This document shows positions 1-6,681 of a stretch of DNA of 64,000 bases, piece after piece. The translations under genes were made by a program, and so were the position numbers. Under the pieces are notes generated by a model. It made no database searches, was not told where the DNA came from, and saw nothing but the letters and a program-made list of their open reading frames with translations. The stretch is from NCBI GenBank assembly GCA_934636245.1, contig CAKUAI010000002.1, forward strand, positions 1 through 64,000, read 5' to 3'. The stretch comes from an uncultured Coriobacteriales bacterium (GTDB lineage Bacteria > Actinomycetota > Coriobacteriia > Coriobacteriales > UMGS124). The number at the start of each line of letters is the position of its first letter. The first letter of the stretch is position 1.

Positions 1-75
1 TGGGAGACTAGGGCGCCGCCGGCCCCCGGGGCGCGTTGCGCGGGCTCGGGGCGGGGAGGCGCTGCAGAGGCACCT

Positions 76-106
76 GGGAGAGGGGGACCCGAGAGGGCTC
101 CCTTTT
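76..106 (+). terminator. possible weak terminator hairpin
   Basis: GGGAG at 76-80 can pair with CTCCC at 98-102, followed by TTTT at 103-106. The loop is GC-rich and partly self-complementary. It may end a gene lying before the window. Weak evidence. Confidence 0.3.
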
Positions 107-141
107 CGTTTGCGGGGGCTTTCCCGCCTGCCGCAAAGGAG

Positions 142-184
142 AAAGGCCGCCGACGGGCCCATGTGGGTCTGTCGGCGGCCTTTT
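142..184 (+). terminator. Rho-independent terminator
   Basis: A 13-bp perfect stem (AAAGGCCGCCGAC at 142-154 with GTCGGCGGCCTTT at 171-183) has a GC-rich loop and runs into TTTT. It probably ends transcription from a gene upstream of the window; being AT-flanked on both arms it could act in both directions. Confidence 0.75.
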
Positions 185-596
185 GCATGTCGCTGATCTG
201 CGTCGCGTGTTTTTGGCGGGTCAGGGGTTCTGAAGGGGGTCTCTGGTTCGATGCCCTTGGCGTTCAATGTTTTCGCCCTCAGCTCCTTGCGTGGCCGAGG
301 GCGCGGTGCCAGCCGTCGAGGCTTTGGTGGGCAACCTCCTTTGAAGGCGTCCCTGGTCACTCTTTGGGGCGTCTGAGGGTGCGGTTGAGGCCCTGCTGGC
401 GGCGTTCCCTGGCCGTTTCGGATTCGAATTCTGCCGATTGCGGCGGTTCCCGCTTGCACGAAGGGCATCTGGGTTCTTGCCTATGAGCCATACGCCTTGG
501 CTGGTTTCACTCAATTATGGTGACATCAATTGTTTGATAGCGGAGTTCAGGGTTGTGCACAGTTGGTGATCTGACTGTTACGGCTGGTTTAATCGC
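185..596. other. intergenic stretch with no supported gene
   Basis: Several short open frames cross this stretch on both strands, but none has a ribosome-binding site, a recognisable protein or plausible composition. I see no tRNA, riboswitch or repeat. The stretch becomes more AT-rich after about 480, consistent with a promoter region for the ECF genes. Confidence 0.5.
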
Positions 597-626
597 TTTA
601 CACATATCCTTCGCAGAGTCTACACT
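597..626 (+). promoter_or_regulatory. candidate sigma-70-type promoter of the ECF operon
   Basis: TTTACA at 597-602 (5/6 match to the -35 consensus), an 18-base spacer, and TACACT at 621-626 (4/6 match to the -10). This places transcription start near 633, about 70 bases before the S-component start codon. Inferred from sequence only. Confidence 0.4.
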
Positions 627-701
627 TCTCGTGTCTTTATGACGGCTGTCAGGAGCCCCAAAAAGAGGGTGGCCACAGTTACAAAAGAAGAGGTGTTTTC
701 T

Positions 702-1274
702 ATGGCTGAGAAGCGTACTGTTGTTGTAGACGAGCGCAAGGACGGCCTTGCAATTCAGGATTTGATTCTGATTGCAGTTCTGATTGCCGCAGGTGCGGTG
801 CTGAAGCTTACGGTTTCGAGCTTTCTTACGTTTGCGGGCATGAAGCCCAATTTTATGATTGCCATGTATTGCATCGCAATCATTCTCACTCGACCCAATC
901 TTATTCAATCTGCTTGCATTGGCTTGCTTGTGGGACTTGTTTCGCAAATCCCGCTGCTTAATGCTACTCCGCTGGTGAATTTTGCCTCCGAGCTGGTAGG
1001 CGCTGTTGTTTGCTGCTTGCTCGTGACCATCTTTTCGCGCGTTGCTTCTCGCAACTCGCTTGTTCAGAATGTGGCAGCTCCTGCAGTTATTACCTTTGTG
1101 TCTACCATTTTCTCTGGGTACACCTTTGCCATGATCGTTGGCGTTACCGTGAGCGGTCTTGAGCCTTTGGCCGTTTTCGGTGTCTACGCCGTCATGGTTC
1201 TTGGTACCGCTGCCATGAACTGTGTTGTTGCCGCTATTCTCGTTCCGGTTCTCCGCAAGGTTCTGAAGAAGTAG
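702..1274 (+). CDS. ECF transporter S component, TrpP-like
   Basis: A 190-residue integral membrane protein with about five or six hydrophobic segments. It would be the substrate-capture subunit of an energy-coupling-factor importer in the cytoplasmic membrane. The stretch GMKPNFMIAMY, followed by a second helix, resembles the tryptophan transporter TrpP family, so an aromatic amino acid or related compound is a possible substrate; that is inference from one motif. The start at 702 is chosen because AAGAAGAGG ends 8 bases before it; an in-frame ATG at 639 lacks a good site and adds a basic, non-membrane leader. The ATPase and EcfT genes follow on the same strand after a 107-base gap that contains a strong hairpin, so this subunit may be expressed at a different level from the energising module. 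Confidence 0.75.
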   Translation: MAEKRTVVVDERKDGLAIQDLILIAVLIAAGAVLKLTVSSFLTFAGMKPNFMIAMYCIAIILTRPNLIQSACIGLLVGLVSQIPLLNATPLVNFASELVGAVVCCLLVTIFSRVASRNSLVQNVAAPAVITFVSTIFSGYTFAMIVGVTVSGLEPLAVFGVYAVMVLGTAAMNCVVAAILVPVLRKVLKK

Positions 1275-1320
1275 TCTCCGCTTCTGTTGGTATTGCCTTT
1301 AGTGACTGGTCCTTTGTTTT

Positions 1321-1353
1321 GGGACCGAAGCCCGATGGGTTTCGGTCCCTTAT
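1321..1353 (+). terminator. strong hairpin between S component and EcfA (partial terminator)
   Basis: A 13-bp stem (1321-1333 with 1337-1349, one G-T pair) closes on a three-base loop and is followed by TTATCT, a weak U-tract. It lies between the S-component gene and the ATPases. It could be a leaky terminator or a processing/stability element that lets more S component than energising module be made. Confidence 0.5.
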
Positions 1354-1381
1354 CTGACGCAGCCCCTTACCTGGAGACATC

Positions 1382-2221
1382 ATGATTGATATTCAAGACT
1401 TGGCATTTTGCTACAAGGGTTCAGATGCCCCTGCGATACATGACATCACGCTTCAAATTCCAGACAGCACCTTTGTGGGGGTCACAGGAGCAGCAGGATC
1501 GGGCAAGACTACGTTTACCTGCGCTCTCAATGGAATCGTCCCTCATTGCTACGAAGGCGATTTTTACGGTGCGGTATGTGTCTGCGGCCTTGACACGGTG
1601 CAGACGCGGTTGACGGACATTTCCAGGTTTGTTGGCAGTGTGTGCCAAGACGTGGACAGCCAGATGGTCTCGTCTGTTGTGGAAGACGAGATGCTCTATG
1701 GGCTTGAGAATTTCTCTGTGCCGCGGGAAGAGATTCCTTCCCGGGTACAGGAAGCCTTGGCTGATATGGGCATCGAGGATCTGAAGGACAGGACCATCGC
1801 AAGTTTGTCTGGTGGGCAGAAGCAAAAAGTTGCTATTGCCTCGATTCTCGCCATGCGACCTCAGGTGTTTGTTCTTGATGAGCCTACGGCCGAGCTTGAT
1901 CCTGCTAGCTCGCGCAACGTTTTTGAGCTGCTCCGGCACGCCGCTGCCAAGTATGCCTCGACCGTTATTGTCGTTGAGCAGAAGATTGCCCTTCTGAGTG
2001 AGTTTTGCGACATGCTTCTCATCATGGAGGGGGGCACCGTGAAGTTCCAAGGCACACCGAGCAATGTTCTTGCGCACTCGGATGAGTTGCTTGAGATGGG
2101 GGTCAACGTGCCCCGTTCAACCACGCTCGTGAATGCGCTCAAGGCCAAGGGGCTATACAACGGCCCAGCTGTGAGTACCGTTCCCCAGGCTGTCGAGGCA
2201 TGCGAGGGGGCATTGCGATGA
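1382..2221 (+). CDS. ecfA1: ECF transporter ATP-binding protein (EcfA1 type)
   Basis: A cytoplasmic ABC ATPase of 279 residues that, with the second ATPase and EcfT, powers import of the substrate held by the S component. Visible motifs are a Walker A (GAAGSGKTT, about residues 36-44), a canonical signature LSGGQKQ (about 141-147) and a Walker B ending in LDEPTAEL. The length is normal for the family. The start ATG at 1382 follows CTGGAGACATC, which provides a GGAG site. The stop overlaps the next start as ATGA (2218-2221), so translation is probably coupled to the second ATPase. Confidence 0.9.
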   Translation: MIDIQDLAFCYKGSDAPAIHDITLQIPDSTFVGVTGAAGSGKTTFTCALNGIVPHCYEGDFYGAVCVCGLDTVQTRLTDISRFVGSVCQDVDSQMVSSVVEDEMLYGLENFSVPREEIPSRVQEALADMGIEDLKDRTIASLSGGQKQKVAIASILAMRPQVFVLDEPTAELDPASSRNVFELLRHAAAKYASTVIVVEQKIALLSEFCDMLLIMEGGTVKFQGTPSNVLAHSDELLEMGVNVPRSTTLVNALKAKGLYNGPAVSTVPQAVEACEGALR

Positions 2222-3063
2222 TCGAGTTTCAGCATGTGACCGCAGGGTACGGTGACGGCTCCGCTGTTGTGCGTGATGTTTCTTTTTGCATTGAGAAAGG
2301 GGAGTTTGTCTCCTTTGTTGGGACGAACGGCGCTGGTAAATCGACAACAATGCGCCTGTGCAACGGTCTTCTTAAGCCGACGGCGGGTTCAGTGCTCCTT
2401 GATGGAACCCCGACAACCGAGCTGAAGACAAGCCAGATTGCACGTAGGGCGGGATTTCTCTTCCAGAACCCTGACCGTCAGATTTGCAATGCAACCGTGC
2501 GTGACGAGCTCCTCTTTAATTTCAAGGTGCAAGGGGCCGACATGGGCCAAGCCCAGCGGAAAGTCGACGACGTTATCGAGCGTTTTGGGTTGGATTCTCT
2601 TGCCGACCCCTTTTTGTTGAACAGAGGCACGCGTCAACTTCTGGCATTGGCTTCCGTTGTCGTATGTGGGCCGGAAGTGCTCTTGCTCGACGAGCCTACC
2701 ACGGGTCTGGACTTTCGCGAGTGCCTCAAGGTCATGGACTATGTCCGTGAGCTCAACGAGAAGTGCGGCACGACGGTCGTCATGGTATGCCATGACATGG
2801 AGGTTGTGGCGGATTATGCAAAGCGACTCATTGTGATGACCGCCGGACGCGTTGTGGCTGATGGGGCGACGTTTGAGGTCCTGCGTGATCGAGAAAGCCT
2901 GGAGGGAGCCGATGTCATACCTCCCCAGGTGGTGGAGATATCCACAAGGCTTGCCGAGCGCAACTCGTCCCTGGCACTAGGCCCCGTCGCATGCGCGAAT
3001 ACGCTCGATGAGCTGACCGGCGCGCTTGTTGGGCTTGCGGATTCAAAAGAGGGGGTGATGTGA
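2218..3063 (+). CDS. ecfA2: ECF transporter ATP-binding protein (EcfA2 type) with degenerate signature
   Basis: Second cytoplasmic ATPase of the ECF module, 281 residues from the ATG at 2218. That start overlaps the previous stop by four bases and is preceded by GCGAGGGGG; an upstream in-frame start at 2200 would overlap more and is not needed. Walker A is GTNGAGKST and Walker B is VLLLDEPTTGLD. The ABC signature is unusual: where its partner has LSGGQ, this protein reads LNRGTRQ (2617-2637). One of the two composite ATP sites may therefore be weakened, as in asymmetric ABC transporters. EcfT starts 2 bases after the stop codon. Confidence 0.88.
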   Translation: MIEFQHVTAGYGDGSAVVRDVSFCIEKGEFVSFVGTNGAGKSTTMRLCNGLLKPTAGSVLLDGTPTTELKTSQIARRAGFLFQNPDRQICNATVRDELLFNFKVQGADMGQAQRKVDDVIERFGLDSLADPFLLNRGTRQLLALASVVVCGPEVLLLDEPTTGLDFRECLKVMDYVRELNEKCGTTVVMVCHDMEVVADYAKRLIVMTAGRVVADGATFEVLRDRESLEGADVIPPQVVEISTRLAERNSSLALGPVACANTLDELTGALVGLADSKEGVM

Positions 3064-3064
3064 G

Positions 3065-3832
3065 ATGAAGGGCTTCCTGGAGTACGTGCCGGGCGATAGC
3101 TTTCTTCATACCATGAACCCTGTGGTAAAGCTCCTTTGTGCCTTTGTTATTGCAATCGCATGCTTTGTCACGACGAGCCCGCTCGTGTTGGCATGCGTGT
3201 TGGTACTCGACGTGGTGTTGGCTCAACAGTGTCGTTTGATGGAACAGGCATGGGGACTTGCTAAAGCCGTTGCCGGCTTCTCGATTATCTTGGCGCTCAT
3301 CGCTCTTCTCTTTACGCCACAAGGCGATCTGCTTGTTGCACTGCCGTGGGGTTACATTGGCACGCACAGCGTTTTTAATGCCTGCATGGTGGTATTGCGC
3401 CTTGTTGCCTGTGCGGTTCCGCTCTTCTTGGTGTTCTATGTGACGAAGCTCACGGACCTGTCCAACGCGCTCGTTGAGAACCTTGGCATGCCGTACAAGT
3501 ACGCCTTCGTGTTCATGTCGTGCGTGCGGTTCATCCCTGTGTTTATGAACGACATGGCGGCAATCATGGAGGCTCAGACTGCGCGTGGCGTTGAGTTCGA
3601 CGGTGGGCTTGTCAAACGCGTGAGGCTTATGGTTCCGCTGTGCGTGCCGCTTTTGGTGAGCTCGGTGCGCAAGACCAACTCCTCTGCCATCGCTGCCGAA
3701 GTGAGGGGCTTTTACCTGCGTGGACGCGATTCGGCGTTCAAGCACTATGCTGTCGGCGGCTTTGATTGGGCAAGTGTTGCATTCTGCGTCGTGCTTTTGG
3801 TTCTTGCAATTGTTCAGAGGGTAATGTTCTAG
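3065..3832 (+). CDS. ecfT: ECF transporter transmembrane subunit EcfT
   Basis: A 255-residue membrane scaffold that couples the two ATPases to the S component. Several hydrophobic segments are present in the N-terminal half and a final one at the C-terminus. Two Ala-Arg-Gly-like motifs of the coupling helices can be read: QTARGVEF (about residue 175) and AEVRGFYL (about 214). These are the EcfT hallmark for binding the ATPases. Start ATG 3065 lies one base after the preceding TGA, with GAGGGGG upstream. It is the last gene of the ECF operon; the next feature is a tRNA. Confidence 0.9.
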   Translation: MKGFLEYVPGDSFLHTMNPVVKLLCAFVIAIACFVTTSPLVLACVLVLDVVLAQQCRLMEQAWGLAKAVAGFSIILALIALLFTPQGDLLVALPWGYIGTHSVFNACMVVLRLVACAVPLFLVFYVTKLTDLSNALVENLGMPYKYAFVFMSCVRFIPVFMNDMAAIMEAQTARGVEFDGGLVKRVRLMVPLCVPLLVSSVRKTNSSAIAAEVRGFYLRGRDSAFKHYAVGGFDWASVAFCVVLLVLAIVQRVMF

Positions 3833-3860
3833 AGACGTGCTATACTATCCTAACTGATTT

Positions 3861-3936
3861 GCCTTCGTAGCTCAGGGGATAGAGCACCGCTCTCCTAAAG
3901 CGGGTGTCGGCCGTTCGAATCGGCCCGGGGGCACCA
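3861..3936 (+). tRNA. tRNA-Arg (anticodon CCT)
   Basis: A complete 76-base cloverleaf with encoded CCA. The acceptor GCCTTCG pairs with CGGGGGC using G-T pairs. The anticodon stem CCGCT/AGCGG encloses the loop CTCCTAA, giving anticodon CCT. The T-loop is TTCGAAT. A TATACT hexamer at 3841-3846 is a plausible -10 box. Confidence 0.95.
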
Positions 3937-3947
3937 GGACAAAACCG

Positions 3948-3983
3948 CAGGCCAGGGGGCATAAACCTCCTGGCCTGTTTTTT
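3948..3983 (+). terminator. terminator after tRNA-Arg
   Basis: CAGGCCAGG (3948-3956) pairs with CCTGGCCTG (3969-3977) and is followed by a run of T at 3978-3983. It starts 12 bases after the tRNA 3' end. Confidence 0.85.
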
Positions 3984-4328
3984 GTTTCTGGGGTCAGGTT
4001 TTCGACCCTGTGTACTGTATGGGTACCAGACTTTCCGAAAAGTCCATTTCAGCCCTGCTCTCCCAGTGCAAATAGGGGCCTGATTCTTGTCAGCTGAGGG
4101 TTTTGTGGGTACGCGCCTCTTGCAACGCCCGTTTGCCGCGGTTGTATGAGGTGGATTTGAGGACATCCGACGCTTTCCCTTGTACCTCGTCCGTCCGCTT
4201 TGTGTTGTCCGTTTCTTTTTGAGTGTGCACAGCACCAGCCAAGCACCAAATATGCGCGACATTTCAGTCCATCGCGCATGGGCTCGGTGGCCTGTTTTGT
4301 CTCCATGTCGCAAACTATCGCCTTTCAG
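3984..4328. other. intergenic stretch with no supported gene
   Basis: Open frames here on both strands have no recognisable product and no ribosome-binding site, and some run into the tRNA, which marks them as spurious. A short inverted repeat (near 4028-4043) is the only structure noted. Confidence 0.45.
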
Positions 4329-4367
4329 ACGAAAAAGCCCCGCTGCGGCTTTGGCTGCAACGGGGCT
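4329..4367 (-). terminator. terminator of the pknB operon
   Basis: Read on the minus strand, AGCCCCG (4367-4361) pairs with CGGGGCT (4342-4336), with further pairing in the loop, and then runs into TTTTTC at 4335-4330. It lies about 30 bases beyond the kinase stop codon. Confidence 0.85.
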
Positions 4368-4397
4368 GAGACGTTCTTGGCTTGACTGGATGTGGGC

Positions 4398-6638
4398 TTA
4401 CTCTGTGCCCGTGTCATCGTAGGACACGTCGCCATAGACGTAGAGCGTGATGGTCGTGCCGGCATCCACTGTGGTGTTTGCAGGACTCATAGAGTACACC
4501 TGGCCCACCAGGTCGGAGGAGGGGGCAGCATCGCCAGTGACCACGCTGTAGTACAGGCCGAGTGAGTCGAGCGTGCCTTCGACAGTGCCAAGGTCGCCGG
4601 TATAGGAGCCAATCGCGACGCTTGGCGTAGGGGCCGTATAGGTGCCGTAGTAGTACAGGTTGACCGTGGAACCCTTGGCAACAGAGGTATTGTGGGGATC
4701 GGTGCCGGCGCACTTGCCGCTCTGCTCGGCGCTGTCGGGGGTTTGCTCGATGGGGACAACGTTGAGGCCGAGGTTCTCAAGAAGGCTCTTCACCGAGTTG
4801 TAGTCCTGGCCCACATAGCTGTCGATCTGCACAGCGTTGGGGTCCTTGCCCTGACTGATGTAAATCACGACGGTGTCGCCCTGCTTGACCGTTGTACCAG
4901 CGACGGGGTCGGTCCAGAGGACGAGGCCTTCAGCAAGATCGTCACTGTAGGTGCGCTGCTCCTCGTAGGACACCTTGGCTTCCTTCAAGGCTGCCTCAAC
5001 GTCGGTGTAGTTCCAACCATAGTAGTTGTCGAGCGTGAACGTCTGACTGCCCTTGCTCAGGCCGTACGTGACCGTGGAGCCCTTGGCGATCGACTTGTTG
5101 GCAGGGCTGAAGGTCACAATCGTGCCTTCGGCGTAATCGTTGCTATATGCGTCGAGCGTTGCGTCGTGGCTCAGCTTGAGGCCTGCGGCGGTAATCAGCG
5201 TATTGGCTTCCTCAGGGGTCTTGCCGCGAATGTCGTCGAAGGTCACGAGGTCGGTGCCGCCGCTGATGACGAGGTTGACGGCGGTTCCGGCGTCGACCTC
5301 GGTGTCTGCGGCAACGGACTGCGAGATGACCTTGCCCTTGGAGACGGTGCTGGACATTTCCGTCGTGATGAGGCCGAGCTTGAGGCCGTTGCTTTCAAGC
5401 TTGTTCTTTGCCTCGGCCTGCGTGAGGTTCTGTACGTTGGGAACGCTCTTCTTCTCGACCTTCGTGGTGATGGTCGCATTGTCGCCGGGCGTGCCGGGGT
5501 TGTTCCCCGAGCAGCTGTTGAGGGCAACGACGGCCACGACGATCAGAACGATGAGAACGATGACGACGGCGGCAATGGCGATGCCGGTGGACTTGCTTGT
5601 GTTCTCGGCACGCTCGAGACGCCTGTCCTCGCGCTGCATGGCGGCACGGCGATCGTTGGGGGTAGCGGTGCGCTCCATGCGTGCCGTGCGGGAGGGGCCC
5701 TGTTGCATGACCGTCATGTTGGGGTTCGAACGCATGACGTTGGTCTGGCTTGCCGTGGGAAGGGTGCGCGTCGCAGCCGGGCCGTAGCCGGGAATGTTGA
5801 CCGGATTGCCCTGGATGAACGAGTTGAGCGCATGGCGCAGCTCGTCGGCGGTCTGGAAACGCTGGGCGGGGTCCTTGCGCAGCAGGCACATGATGATGGC
5901 CTCGAGCGCGGGGTCGAGGTTGGGGTTGATGCTGCGCGGGGGCACAGGCTGCTCGTTGACCTGCTTGAGCGCCACGCTCACAGCGTCGTCGCCCTCGAAG
6001 GGAAGGCGGCCGGTGGCAGCCTCATACATTACGACACCCAGCGAGTACAGGTCGCTCGTGGGGCCGAGGTCCTTGCCTTGGGCCTGCTCGGGGGAGACGT
6101 AGTGGGCGGTGCCGAGCACGGAGTTGGTCTGGGTGAGATGGGAGTTCTTGGCGCGTGCGATGCCGAAGTCCATGACCTTGGCGTCGCCGTTGGGCAGAAT
6201 CATGATGTTCTGCGGCTTGATGTCGCGGTGAATGATCTCATGGGAGTGCGCGACTGCCAGGGCGGAGCATACCTGGGCGCCGATCTGGGCGACCTTCTTG
6301 GGTGCCAGCGCGCCATGGGAACGGATGCCGCTTTTGAGGTCGGTGCCGCGCAGGTACTCCATGACGATGAAGTAGGTGCCCGTCGCCTCGTCGCGGCCCC
6401 AGTCATAGACCTGCACGATGTAGGGGTTCTGAAGTGCCGCCGCGGCGCGTGCCTCCTGGCGGAAGCGCTGTGCGAACGCGGGGTCACTGGCGTACTGGGG
6501 CAGCATGACCTTGATGGCCACCTGACGGTCGAGTGTGGAGTCGACGCCTCGGTACACCGTGGCCATGCCACCGGTGCCCACCTGCGACTGCACTATGTAT
6601 CTGTTTCCAAAGACTGTTCCGTTAGCGATGCCGGACAT
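4398..6638 (-). CDS. pknB: PASTA-domain Ser/Thr protein kinase (PknB/PrkC type)
   Basis: A membrane-spanning kinase of 746 residues that senses cell-wall fragments and phosphorylates division and wall-synthesis proteins in related bacteria. The kinase domain covers residues 10-275: glycine loop near 21-26, Lys43, HRDIKPQN with catalytic Asp139, and DFG at 157-159. A linker rich in Arg, Thr and Met follows, then one transmembrane segment (352-373) and five extracellular PASTA repeats (about 396-746). The start at 6638 has GGGAG 8 bases upstream; an ATG at 6653 has no good site. It is the last gene of the operon, 43 bases after the RodA-PbpA gene. In other Actinobacteria pknB sits in the same neighbourhood. 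Confidence 0.95.
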   Translation of the reverse strand: MSGIANGTVFGNRYIVQSQVGTGGMATVYRGVDSTLDRQVAIKVMLPQYASDPAFAQRFRQEARAAAALQNPYIVQVYDWGRDEATGTYFIVMEYLRGTDLKSGIRSHGALAPKKVAQIGAQVCSALAVAHSHEIIHRDIKPQNIMILPNGDAKVMDFGIARAKNSHLTQTNSVLGTAHYVSPEQAQGKDLGPTSDLYSLGVVMYEAATGRLPFEGDDAVSVALKQVNEQPVPPRSINPNLDPALEAIIMCLLRKDPAQRFQTADELRHALNSFIQGNPVNIPGYGPAATRTLPTASQTNVMRSNPNMTVMQQGPSRTARMERTATPNDRRAAMQREDRRLERAENTSKSTGIAIAAVVIVLIVLIVVAVVALNSCSGNNPGTPGDNATITTKVEKKSVPNVQNLTQAEAKNKLESNGLKLGLITTEMSSTVSKGKVISQSVAADTEVDAGTAVNLVISGGTDLVTFDDIRGKTPEEANTLITAAGLKLSHDATLDAYSNDYAEGTIVTFSPANKSIAKGSTVTYGLSKGSQTFTLDNYYGWNYTDVEAALKEAKVSYEEQRTYSDDLAEGLVLWTDPVAGTTVKQGDTVVIYISQGKDPNAVQIDSYVGQDYNSVKSLLENLGLNVVPIEQTPDSAEQSGKCAGTDPHNTSVAKGSTVNLYYYGTYTAPTPSVAIGSYTGDLGTVEGTLDSLGLYYSVVTGDAAPSSDLVGQVYSMSPANTTVDAGTTITLYVYGDVSYDDTGTE

Positions 6639-6681
6639 TCTCAGCGCTCCCATCCATCAAGGTGTTCGACATTCATAATAT

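Noticed and set aside
221..514. 97-residue minus-strand frame at the window start
   Set aside because: No ribosome-binding site, no domain, composition of random GC-rich sequence.
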